Source of the DNA: CAZERD01 sp964515405
Lineage (GTDB): Bacteria > Campylobacterota_A > Desulfurellia > Desulfurellales > CAZERD01
Direction: 5' to 3'
Length of the DNA: 6,837 nt
NCBI GenBank assembly: GCA_964515405.1
Contig: CAZERD010000061.1
Coordinates: forward strand, 1-6,837
Positions 1 to 6,606 of this stretch are shown here, one piece after another. The notes under the pieces were generated by a model, which worked only from the letters and a program-made list of their open reading frames with translations, was not told the DNA's origin and searched no databases. Numbering within the stretch: the first letter of the stretch is position 1; every line of letters starts with the position of its first letter. A program made the translations under genes and the position numbers.

Positions 1-389
1 GTCATAGATTCAGTACCGCCTGCGATGATGCAATCTGCAAATCCCGCCATTATCTTCTCAACTGCAATAGCTATAGTCTGAATTCCAGAGGCACAGAACC
101 TATTTACCGTCATCCCAGGCACCTGATAAGGCAAACCCGCCTTGTGAGAGGCTATCCTTGCTACATTCATGCCCTGTTCGGCTTCTGGAAAGGCACACCC
201 CAGGATGACATCGTCTATTGTCATGGGATCAATGCCGGTTCTTTCCACCAATCCCTTAATAGCTACAGCAGCAAGGTCATCCGGTCTGTAATCCTTAAAC
301 TGACCCTTGCCGAATCTGCCTGCACGCCCGGTTCTGCAACCCGGCGTCCTGTAGGCAGCCAGAATATATGCGCTTCTTACATTCCTCAT
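1..389 (-). CDS. fadA: Acyl-CoA thiolase (acetyl-CoA acyltransferase), N-terminal part, cut by the window edge
   Basis: This enzyme catalyses the last beta-oxidation step: 3-ketoacyl-CoA plus CoA gives acetyl-CoA and an acyl-CoA two carbons shorter, in the cytoplasm. Only the first 129 residues (about a third of a usual ~390-residue thiolase) are in the window; the rest lies left of position 1. The protein opens MRNVRSAYILAAYRTP, the usual thiolase first strand. Residues 95-103 read VNRFCASGI, the thiolase acyl-enzyme signature, so C99 is the nucleophilic cysteine. AGGTES at about 123-128 is the conserved core that follows. The ATG at 389 is preceded by AGGAGGAG, five bases of spacing after AGGAGG, which fixes the start. 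The gene begins 16 bases after the fadN stop and is the fourth gene of the operon, matching the fadN-fadA adjacency known in Bacillus subtilis. A biosynthetic acetoacetyl-CoA thiolase cannot be excluded from the N-terminus, but the context favours degradation. Confidence 0.95.
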   Translation of the reverse strand, partial: MRNVRSAYILAAYRTPGCRTGRAGRFGKGQFKDYRPDDLAAVAIKGLVERTGIDPMTIDDVILGCAFPEAEQGMNVARIASHKAGLPYQVPGMTVNRFCASGIQTIAIAVEKIMAGFADCIIAGGTESM

Positions 390-405
390 CGTCTCCTCCT
401 AACCT

Positions 406-2802
406 TTAATTCCTCAATGGTTTTCCTGTTTTGAGCATGTGCTGAATTCTCTCTATGGTCTTCTTCTCGCCGCAGAGCTGTACAAATGCCTCGCGCTCAA
501 GCTCAAGCAGATACTCTTCTGTGATCATCGTTGCAGGTGCCACATCGCCACCCGTCATTACGTATGCTATCTTTTCGGCTATCTTCTTGTCGTACTCGCT
601 GATGTATCCGCCCTTCCACATGGTCCAGAGCAGGTTTTTGATGGTGGCAAATACATCCCTGCCCGGAGCCGGGATATCTGTCAGCGGCTTGCTCGGTCTG
701 TAATTCCTTGCAAGCGCCAGGGCTACTTGTTTTGCATCGTATACCAGGTTGTCTATGTCCATGGTCACCGAGTCGCTGTCATCCATATAGCCCAGCTCGA
801 ATGCCTCACGTGCGGATGTTGAGACCTTCGCCATTGCTATGTTCTCGAAGTACTTGGCGATAAACGGTGTAACATCAGGCGCTTTGAACCTCTTAGCTAT
901 CTCTATAGCCCTTATCGCCATCTCCTTGGTGCCACCCCCTGCTGGCAACAGGCCTACGCCTATCTCAACAAGACCCATGTAGGTTTCTGCATGTGCAACA
1001 ATGGCATCAGAATGTATGCAGGTCTCGCATCCGCCGCCTACCGTTATGTTGAACGGCGCAGCAACTACAGGAATCCTTGCGTACTTGAAGCCCATGGTCA
1101 TATCCTGGAACTGCTTTACAGCCATATAAATATCATCAAATGCGCCCTCAGCTATGGATGTAGCAATCAGAGCCAGATTGGCACCGGCCGAGAACAGCTT
1201 GCCCTGGTTGGAAATGACCAGTGCAACACCATCCTCCTCGGCGCGCTTTATCGCCTTCTTTGCCATGGAGATGATCTCTGCACCTATGGCGTTCATCTTT
1301 GTATGGAACTCAAGGTTGAATACACCATCACCCAGATCGATGATGGAAGCTCCGCTGTTGGATTCCACAAGGTGACCGGTTTTCTTGAGTATCTCAAGGC
1401 TGATATGGGTCTTCTTGCGCGGTTTCTCCTCGTAGGTCCTCTCAAGGATATCGAAGTAGTACTCCTTGCCGTCTTCAAATTTGTAGAACGATCCGATTCC
1501 CTCAAGCCCTTCGGGGATCTTGACGCCGTCGGATTTTGCCCTTTCAACAAAGCGGGGCACGCCTATTGCATCAAACAGCTCAAACGGACCCAGGCTCCAG
1601 TTGTAGCCCCATTTCATTGCGTTGTCCACGTTTACGACATCGTCGGCTATCTCCGGGATTCGTTTGAACGAGTAGATTAGCGCATCCCTCAGGAGTCTCC
1701 ATGCAAACTGGCTTGCCTTATCGTTGCCGTTGAGCAGCATGTTTATCTTCTCTTTCAGGGTCTTCCCCTGAGAAGCCGCCTGAACAGAAGCGAATTTCGG
1801 TTTTGTTGCTTTCTTATACTCGCCGTCTTTTATGTCATAGTAGTGGATTACCTTCTTACCGTCCTTTTTCTCCTTGTAGTAGAATCCCTTGCCTGTTTTA
1901 TTGCCCAACAGTCTTTTCTCTATCATCTGCTTCAGGAAATTGGGCACCTTGTATATCTCACGCTCATCATCCACCGATGGATCCAGCAGGTTGTAGGTAT
2001 TTTCAGCAACATGCACAAGTGTATCGATACCCACAAGGTCTGCGAGTCTAAACACCGCCGTTTTGGGGAACCCAAGCACAGGTCCGGCTATTGCATCGAT
2101 CTCCTCAACGGTGAGATCGAGCTCCTGCATGTGCTTGATGGCGGCAAACATCAGGTAGACGCCAATTCTGTTGCCGATAAAGTTTGGAGTATCCTTCGCG
2201 TAAACGATACCCTTACCCAGCCTGAAGGAGATAAAATCAGCCATGAACTTCATGACCTCAGGATCTGTGTACTTGGAACCTACAATTTCCATCAGGCGCA
2301 TATATCGAGGCGGATTGAAAAAGTGTGTTACAAGGAAACGTTTTCTTAGATCCTCGGGGATAAACTCAGCCATAGTGTTTACGGATAACCCACTCGTATT
2401 GGATGAAAGTACAGCCTCTTCACTTATGTTTGGCACCACCTTTTCAGTAAGAAGCTTTCTCTTAATATCAAGGTCCTCCACCACCACCTCTATTACCCAA
2501 TCACAATCCTTTATACCCCCTATGTCGTCTTCAAAATTACCTGTCTCAATATTCTCAATGTAATCTTTAACATACAGGGCTGCCGGCTTCATTTTCTTAA
2601 GGTTCTCAAGCGCACCAGCGACAATTCTGTTCCTTACAACCCTATCCTCTAGAGTAAGGCCTCTCTCCTTCTCATCCTCCGCGAGCTCCCGCGGAACAAT
2701 ATCAAGTAGCAATACATCAATCCCTGCATTCGCCAGATGAGCTGCTATGGTAGAGCCCATAACACCTGCACCCAAAACGGCAACCTTTTTAATGTCCCTC
2801 AT
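406..2802 (-). CDS. fadN: FadN-type 3-hydroxyacyl-CoA dehydrogenase / enoyl-CoA hydratase fusion
   Basis: This bifunctional enzyme hydrates trans-2-enoyl-CoA to L-3-hydroxyacyl-CoA and oxidises it with NAD+ to 3-ketoacyl-CoA. At 798 residues it is close to B. subtilis FadN (~790) and has the same domain order: dehydrogenase first, hydratase second, opposite to E. coli FadB. The Rossmann NAD loop GAGVMG is at 11-16. HFFNPP starts at the catalytic histidine H160, paired with E172, and NFIGNR at 207-212 carries N211. The dehydrogenase C-terminal helical domain spans about 205-450. The crotonase domain starts near 480: FSAGANL (537-543) forms the oxyanion-hole strand, and the two catalytic glutamates are both present, E593 in GGGCE and E613 in GLVE, before LLPAGGGT. 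The start at 2802 has AGGAGG at +2807-2812, overlapping the dehydrogenase TAG stop by two bases, so translation is probably coupled. No signal peptide or frameshift is seen. Confidence 0.97.
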   Translation of the reverse strand: MRDIKKVAVLGAGVMGSTIAAHLANAGIDVLLLDIVPRELAEDEKERGLTLEDRVVRNRIVAGALENLKKMKPAALYVKDYIENIETGNFEDDIGGIKDCDWVIEVVVEDLDIKRKLLTEKVVPNISEEAVLSSNTSGLSVNTMAEFIPEDLRKRFLVTHFFNPPRYMRLMEIVGSKYTDPEVMKFMADFISFRLGKGIVYAKDTPNFIGNRIGVYLMFAAIKHMQELDLTVEEIDAIAGPVLGFPKTAVFRLADLVGIDTLVHVAENTYNLLDPSVDDEREIYKVPNFLKQMIEKRLLGNKTGKGFYYKEKKDGKKVIHYYDIKDGEYKKATKPKFASVQAASQGKTLKEKINMLLNGNDKASQFAWRLLRDALIYSFKRIPEIADDVVNVDNAMKWGYNWSLGPFELFDAIGVPRFVERAKSDGVKIPEGLEGIGSFYKFEDGKEYYFDILERTYEEKPRKKTHISLEILKKTGHLVESNSGASIIDLGDGVFNLEFHTKMNAIGAEIISMAKKAIKRAEEDGVALVISNQGKLFSAGANLALIATSIAEGAFDDIYMAVKQFQDMTMGFKYARIPVVAAPFNITVGGGCETCIHSDAIVAHAETYMGLVEIGVGLLPAGGGTKEMAIRAIEIAKRFKAPDVTPFIAKYFENIAMAKVSTSAREAFELGYMDDSDSVTMDIDNLVYDAKQVALALARNYRPSKPLTDIPAPGRDVFATIKNLLWTMWKGGYISEYDKKIAEKIAYVMTGGDVAPATMITEEYLLELEREAFVQLCGEKKTIERIQHMLKTGKPLRN

Positions 2803-2810
2803 ACAACCTC

Positions 2811-4058
2811 CTATTCATACACCTTTTCTTCTTCAAGGTCGCTATTGACAGCATCCTTCTCAACATCCCTACCGGAAAGCTTGGATGTGGCAAGCTCCCT
2901 ATAGAACTCGTGCTGTATAATCAAACGCATAATCTCATTTGTTCCCGTCCATATCATAATCAGACGCGTATCCCTAAGCAGTCTTTCTATGGGATAAACA
3001 TTCGTATAACCTATACCGCCCATAATCTGCATAGCATGATTCACAACTCTCCACGCCATTTCTGTGGCCTGAGCCTTGCTCTCAGAAACAAGTCTCCTTA
3101 TCCTGCCTGGGTCATCACCCACATCCACCACGCGGGCCGTTTCATATACAAGGGCACGTGCTGCATCCAGATCCATCATACTATCAGCTACCTTAAAAGA
3201 AACGCCCTGGAAACCCTTTATGGGTTTCCCAAACGCCTTTCTCTGCATAGAGTATCTGGAAGCAACATCAAGAGCAGCCTTAGCCATACCCAAAGCCCCT
3301 GCTGCAGACGTGAGTCTCTCTGGTATCATCATTTGATAGAACACATCAGCCCCTTTATCAATGGCTTTCTCACCACCCAACACGTTCTCAATGGGTACCT
3401 TAACACCATCAAACACTATGCGTGCCGTACCTCCTCCCCGGGTTCCCATAAGACCGTAGACATGTCCAACCTTCAACCTCTCGTCTCTTTCAACAAGAAA
3501 AGCTGTCATGGAATTATGAGGTCTGGCATCAGGGTTTGTCTTGGCATAAATTAAAAAGTAATCAGCTCCCTCTCCACCCACTATAAACCTTTTCTGTCCA
3601 TGGAGAACGAAATGATCACCCTCCCTCACAGCAACCGTAGTAGCACCAAAAAAGTCTGAACCACCCCTGGGTTCCGTTAACCCTTCTGCTGTAGCAATCT
3701 GAGCGCTGAGCGTCGGCGCAAGAAACTTCTCCTTCTGCTCATCAGTGCCAAAAATATTTATTGCCTCCCCTACAATGGAAACAAGAGAATATAAACAGGC
3801 AAGCGAAGTACCCAACACCCCTATCTCCTCTATCGCCACCACCTCAGATGTCCAACCCAAGCTTTTACCTCCATACTTTTTGGGAAACCTCAGTCCCAAA
3901 AGATCGAACTTCGCAGCAAGTTTCAGAAACTCCTTGGGATAACTAATTCTTTCGGCATCCATATCCAGCAACAGAGAGCGAGGTATGGTTTTGACAAACC
4001 CTATAGCCCTTTCCTTAATTTCCCTCTCAGCTTTACCCAACAATACACCAGAAATCAT
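2811..4058 (-). CDS. Acyl-CoA dehydrogenase, catalytic Glu placed as in LCAD/isovaleryl-CoA dehydrogenase
   Basis: This FAD enzyme makes the trans-2 double bond in acyl-CoA, the first oxidative step of beta-oxidation, and normally passes electrons to ETF. From the start chosen here it has 415 residues; an in-frame ATG at 4070 would add four. I prefer 4058 because GGAGGTG lies five bases before it, while the ATG at 4070 is preceded by CCTCCTCC, the reverse of a Shine-Dalgarno. The order is helical N-domain, beta-barrel with the family signature GLTEPRGGSDFFG (about 126-138), then a C-terminal helical domain with RKAFGKPI and QIMGGIGYTN. The MCAD-type catalytic glutamate of the YEGT motif is Thr here (IWTGTNEI, T371). 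Instead PERL supplies E247, the position used by long-chain and isovaleryl-CoA dehydrogenases. Straight-chain substrates are inferred from the operon; a branched-chain preference is possible. This is the counterpart of FadE in the B. subtilis fadNAE operon, but I withhold that symbol. Confidence 0.94.
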   Translation of the reverse strand: MISGVLLGKAEREIKERAIGFVKTIPRSLLLDMDAERISYPKEFLKLAAKFDLLGLRFPKKYGGKSLGWTSEVVAIEEIGVLGTSLACLYSLVSIVGEAINIFGTDEQKEKFLAPTLSAQIATAEGLTEPRGGSDFFGATTVAVREGDHFVLHGQKRFIVGGEGADYFLIYAKTNPDARPHNSMTAFLVERDERLKVGHVYGLMGTRGGGTARIVFDGVKVPIENVLGGEKAIDKGADVFYQMMIPERLTSAAGALGMAKAALDVASRYSMQRKAFGKPIKGFQGVSFKVADSMMDLDAARALVYETARVVDVGDDPGRIRRLVSESKAQATEMAWRVVNHAMQIMGGIGYTNVYPIERLLRDTRLIMIWTGTNEIMRLIIQHEFYRELATSKLSGRDVEKDAVNSDLEEEKVYE

Positions 4059-4061
4059 AAA

Positions 4062-4068
4062 CACCTCC
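4062..4068 (-). promoter_or_regulatory. Ribosome binding site deciding the acyl-CoA dehydrogenase start
   Basis: On the minus strand GGAGGTG is followed by TTT and then the ATG at 4058; counted from the GGAGG core, spacing is five bases. This is the only good site in the junction and lies between the two in-frame ATGs, so it supports 4058 over 4070. It also overlaps the 3' arm of the hairpin at 4064-4080. Confidence 0.75.
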
Positions 4069-4080
4069 ATTACTTGGAGG
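4064..4080 (-). promoter_or_regulatory. Hairpin occluding the dehydrogenase RBS, with the synthetase stop codon in its loop
   Basis: In the mRNA the sequence reads CCUCCA-AGUAA-UGGAGG, a perfect six-pair stem with a five-base loop. The 3' arm contains the GGAGG Shine-Dalgarno of the acyl-CoA dehydrogenase and the loop contains the UAA stop of the acyl-CoA synthetase. A ribosome terminating on that UAA would melt the stem and expose the site, so the arrangement suggests translational coupling. The inverted repeat is directly visible; the regulatory role is inferred. The stem is short, so its stability alone is not decisive. Confidence 0.45.
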
Positions 4081-5932
4081 AGGCAACAGCCTCACTGCAC
4101 GTGTAACAACTCCCCTCTTCAGAATACAAACACTCTATTACACCCCTGTACTTATGATATATAACCCTCCTCTTTAGCTTTAACGTAGAAGTCAACTCAC
4201 CCCCTTCTATAGAAAAATCATGGGGCAGTATTGCAAATTTCTTCACCGTTTCAACCTTCGCAAGCCTACCATTAACCTTTTCAACTTCCCTCTTTATAAG
4301 CTCTATGACTTTCTCATTCTTTGACAGGTCGGCAACATCAAAATACCTAAGTTTATGTTCCTTAGCAAAATCTATAATCCTCTCTATATCAAGTGTTATA
4401 AGAGCAACTATATACGGCTTCCTATCCCCGTACAAACAAACATTGGATATATACTTGGAAAACTTCAAGGCGTTCTCTATGGGCTGAGGCGCTACGTTCT
4501 TTCCTCCTGCTGTTATTATGAGCTCCTTCTTTCTATCCGTGATGAACACGAAACCCTCATCATCAACGTGGCCTATATCCCCGGTTCTAAACCATCCATC
4601 TTCCAAAAAGACTTCCCTGGTTTCCTCAGGCATCTTATAATAACCCTTAGCTACTTGAGGCCCTCTAAACATGAGCTCTCCATCATCCGCCACCCTGACC
4701 TCTGTACCCTCAAGCAACGTACCAACAGAGCCAAACTTCAGTCTATCCGGCGTATTGACACACAAAACAGGTGAGGTTTCAGTCAAACCATAACCCTCAA
4801 GAACCTTCAAACCACAGGACCAGTAGAAAATATTAAGATCCTTATCCAAAGGTGCTCCTCCGGACACGAAGAACTTAAACCTGTCAAGTCCCATGCTCCT
4901 TCTGAGTTTTCTAAAAACCATTTGCTCTGCTATCTTATACCTCACCGATGGGATATCCTGTTTCTTGTTAATATGCTTATCCACAATGTATGCCCTTCCA
5001 ACATCCAGAGCCCAGTGAATCAGCATCTTTTTAGTATCCGGAAGATTGTGAATAACCTCCATGACCCTTGAATGAATCTTCTCAAGGAGCCTTGGCACAG
5101 TTACCATAATAGTAGGTCTTACTTCCCTCATATTATCTGCTATAGTTTCTATACTCTCAGCAAAGGCAATCTTGGCACCAACATAAAGAGGTAAATAACA
5201 GCTATCCGTCTTTCCAAGTACATGGCTGAATGGCAGAAACGTCAAAAACACATCCCCTGGATCCAGCATGCCAGCTGTCTTTTTAGCTGTATAATACAAG
5301 TTTGATATGATATTTTTGTGTGTGAGCAGGACCCCCTTTGGGTCACCGGTAGTACCTGAAGTGTACAGTATGGTATATATATCATCGGGATCTATCTCTT
5401 CCACGGAACCCTCTATAGAAGCCTTATCTTCCTCCGACAACGGCTCCGAAATCTCTGACAACTGATAAAGGGTGTATACCGGCAACGATGGATCACCAAG
5501 AAACCTATCATGCGCCACAACAAACTCTATGTCTATCTTACTCCGGATATCAAGAAGCTTCTGGTATTGAGCCTTCGTAGAAACAAAAATAGCCTTCGTT
5601 TCAGAGTGGTTTAAAATATAAGCTATCTGCTCAGGCGAATCAGTATGGTATATTGGAACCTCAACACATCCGAGATTTAACAACCCAAAATCAGCCAATA
5701 TCCACATGGGGCGTGTTTCAGACAGAACAGCTATTCTATCTCCTTTTTTCACACCCATCTTTTTTAAACCCCTGGATACCTGAAGTACCCTGTTGTATAG
5801 TTCTGCGTACGTAACCGATATGTACTTACCAGCCTTTTTGTAGATAACAGCAACCTCATCTCCAAATACCGCTGCATTCTTTTTGAGAATCTCAGGAATA
5901 CTGCTAAAAGGATACTCACCCTTCTTGGCCAT
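4070..5932 (-). CDS. AMP-forming long-chain acyl-CoA synthetase (FAA1-type fatty-acid CoA ligase)
   Basis: It activates free fatty acids with ATP and CoA to acyl-CoA through an acyl-adenylate, at the cytoplasm or inner membrane face. At 620 residues it fits the FAA1-type long-chain synthetases. The ANL superfamily core motifs appear in order: the P-loop YTSGTTGDPKG at 190-200, GGAPL at 358-362, GYGLTETSP at 380-388, TGDIG at 450-454 (D452 binds ribose), DRKKELIITAGGKNV at 466-480, and TSTLKLKRR near 581-589 with the C-terminal lysines of the adenylation half-reaction. It ends in a short tail beyond the usual C-terminus holding C601, C609 and C612 (a CYTC pair). It is the first gene of the operon. 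The ATG at 5932 follows AAGGGGGTG, one mismatch from the ideal AAGGAGGTG, four bases upstream. Its TAA overlaps a hairpin that covers the next ribosome binding site. The function is typical of FadD, but the family is FAA1, so no symbol is given. Chain length cannot be read from the sequence. Confidence 0.95.
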   Translation of the reverse strand: MAKKGEYPFSSIPEILKKNAAVFGDEVAVIYKKAGKYISVTYAELYNRVLQVSRGLKKMGVKKGDRIAVLSETRPMWILADFGLLNLGCVEVPIYHTDSPEQIAYILNHSETKAIFVSTKAQYQKLLDIRSKIDIEFVVAHDRFLGDPSLPVYTLYQLSEISEPLSEEDKASIEGSVEEIDPDDIYTILYTSGTTGDPKGVLLTHKNIISNLYYTAKKTAGMLDPGDVFLTFLPFSHVLGKTDSCYLPLYVGAKIAFAESIETIADNMREVRPTIMVTVPRLLEKIHSRVMEVIHNLPDTKKMLIHWALDVGRAYIVDKHINKKQDIPSVRYKIAEQMVFRKLRRSMGLDRFKFFVSGGAPLDKDLNIFYWSCGLKVLEGYGLTETSPVLCVNTPDRLKFGSVGTLLEGTEVRVADDGELMFRGPQVAKGYYKMPEETREVFLEDGWFRTGDIGHVDDEGFVFITDRKKELIITAGGKNVAPQPIENALKFSKYISNVCLYGDRKPYIVALITLDIERIIDFAKEHKLRYFDVADLSKNEKVIELIKREVEKVNGRLAKVETVKKFAILPHDFSIEGGELTSTLKLKRRVIYHKYRGVIECLYSEEGSCYTCSEAVASSK

Positions 5933-5962
5933 AGCACACCCCCTTCACTCTCCCACTCTATC

Positions 5963-5985
5963 AAAATAATATCATTTTACGTAAA
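5963..5985. promoter_or_regulatory. Two overlapping palindromes in the operon promoter, candidate operator
   Basis: TTTACGTAAA (5976-5985) is a perfect ten-base palindrome lying wholly in the spacer between -35 and -10. AAAATAATATCATTTT (5963-5978) is a near-perfect palindrome, seven of eight arm positions pairing, that covers the -10. The two share three bases. A dimeric repressor on either would block RNA polymerase at the operon promoter and leave the divergent promoter mostly free. Neither matches the TGAATGA-type FadR box of Bacillus as I recall it, so no regulator is named. AT-rich DNA makes chance palindromes fairly common. Confidence 0.4.
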
Positions 5986-5991
5986 TGTCAA
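5963..5991 (-). promoter_or_regulatory. Sigma70-type promoter of the beta-oxidation operon
   Basis: Read on the minus strand, TTGACA (5986-5991) is a perfect -35, followed by a 17-base spacer and TATTTT (5963-5968) as -10. The expected transcription start is near 5955, giving a 5' leader of roughly 23 bases before the synthetase ATG at 5932. The -10 matches four of six consensus positions, so the promoter may be moderate and open to control. It is the only promoter seen for the four-gene operon within the window. Confidence 0.6.
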
Positions 5992-6018
5992 GCAATTATA
6001 TCCCCCTGCAAAAAAGCA

Positions 6019-6047
6019 TTGACACAACTGCGTGAACAAGTTATAAT
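6019..6047 (+). promoter_or_regulatory. Perfect-consensus sigma70 promoter for the secreted-protein gene
   Basis: TTGACA at 6019-6024, a spacer of exactly 17 bases, and TATAAT at 6042-6047. All twelve consensus bases match. The transcription start should be near 6054, giving a leader of about 39 bases before the ATG at 6093. Such a promoter predicts strong, largely constitutive transcription unless repressed. It diverges from the operon promoter with 27 bases between the two -35 boxes. Confidence 0.82.
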
Positions 6048-6092
6048 TAGTCGAATGGTTTAAACCAAAACAATATAACAAGGGAGGTTGAC

Positions 6093-6500
6093 ATGAAAAA
6101 GCAGATAGGTATGTTGGTTGCTATCATGATCATCCTGTTTTCCACTAATACCTGGGCTGGTGGAGTAACAATTCTACAACTCAACAGAATCGGCAGGGTT
6201 GTAGCCCATCCAATGCAACACAGAATAACATTCGTTTCATACGGTGGACCCATGGAGTTCTCACTGTGTTACAATGAACTCTATTGGCAATCCAGCAAGG
6301 GCCTCTATCGAGGCATTGAAAGGTGTCTCCAAGGAGAAGTGGGCGGCTGGGGAAAACCAGCATTCAGAACAAAGGTCAGGACTCTCAAAATGCCACACTA
6401 CAGAACATTTACTGTAACCATAGGCAGATACAACAGACTGGCCGTAGCGGTATGCAGGGAAAATGATGGCCGTATCGGATGCGTCCACATGCTTCGGTAA
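6093..6500 (+). CDS. Small basic secreted protein with four cysteines, function unknown
   Basis: I do not recognise this 135-residue protein. Residues 1-22 form a clear Sec signal peptide: MKK, a hydrophobic core from about 5 to 16, and a likely cleavage after TWA at 22. No lipobox cysteine follows, so it should be released to the periplasm or outside. The mature part (about 113 residues) has 17 Lys/Arg against 6 Asp/Glu, so it is strongly basic, and four cysteines (C59, C78, C121, C130) that could form two disulfides. Aromatic residues are frequent (YGG, LYW, GGWG). No transmembrane segment follows the signal. The start is supported by GGAGG five bases upstream, the perfect promoter and a terminator just after the stop, so it is a single-gene transcript. 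It runs divergently from the beta-oxidation operon, but nothing in its sequence links it to fatty acids. Confidence 0.82.
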   Translation: MKKQIGMLVAIMIILFSTNTWAGGVTILQLNRIGRVVAHPMQHRITFVSYGGPMEFSLCYNELYWQSSKGLYRGIERCLQGEVGGWGKPAFRTKVRTLKMPHYRTFTVTIGRYNRLAVAVCRENDGRIGCVHMLR

Positions 6501-6516
6501 ACCAGAAAGCGCAAGT

Positions 6517-6550
6517 TAGGGGGGGTTTCCCTTTCCCCCTATCCTCTTTT
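6517..6550 (+). terminator. Intrinsic terminator after the secreted-protein gene
   Basis: TAGGGGG (6517-6523) pairs perfectly with CCCCCTA (6535-6541) around an 11-base loop (GGTTTCCCTTT), and the stem is followed by TCCTCTTTT. The stem begins 16 bases after the stop codon at 6500. The tail is interrupted by cytosines, so efficiency may be moderate. The tail runs into the palindrome CTTTTAAAAG (6546-6555). Confidence 0.7.
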
Positions 6551-6570
6551 AAAAGATCAAAATATCCCTC

Positions 6571-6600
6571 TTGTTATTTACCTCAATAATTTGGTATAAC
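6571..6600 (+). promoter_or_regulatory. Extended -10 promoter upstream of the structured leader
   Basis: TATAAC at 6595-6600 is preceded by TGG, giving the extended -10 form TGnTATAAC. TTGTTA at 6571-6576 is a weaker -35 with an 18-base spacer. Transcription would begin near 6607, which would make a leader of about 94 bases before the ATG at 6701. It follows the terminator at once, as expected for a separate transcription unit. Confidence 0.55.
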
Positions 6601-6606
6601 TTTGTA

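Noticed and set aside
991..1680. A 229-codon open frame on the plus strand opposite fadN
   Set aside because: It lies wholly within the strongly supported fadN gene, has no convincing ribosome binding site and shows no recognisable domain; a codon-bias shadow explains it.
4059..4070. Upstream ATG at 4070 as the acyl-CoA dehydrogenase start
   Set aside because: Its upstream bases are CCTCCTCC rather than a Shine-Dalgarno, while the ATG at 4058 has GGAGG at ideal spacing. It remains possible through stop-start overlap (TAATG).
5992..6018. Short inverted TGC/GCA around an A-run between the divergent promoters
   Set aside because: A three-pair stem is far below what chance gives in AT-rich DNA.
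6047..6488. Minus-strand frames opposite the secreted-protein gene
   Set aside because: They lack ribosome binding sites, run through the promoter region or the antisense of a signal peptide, and show no protein-like features.
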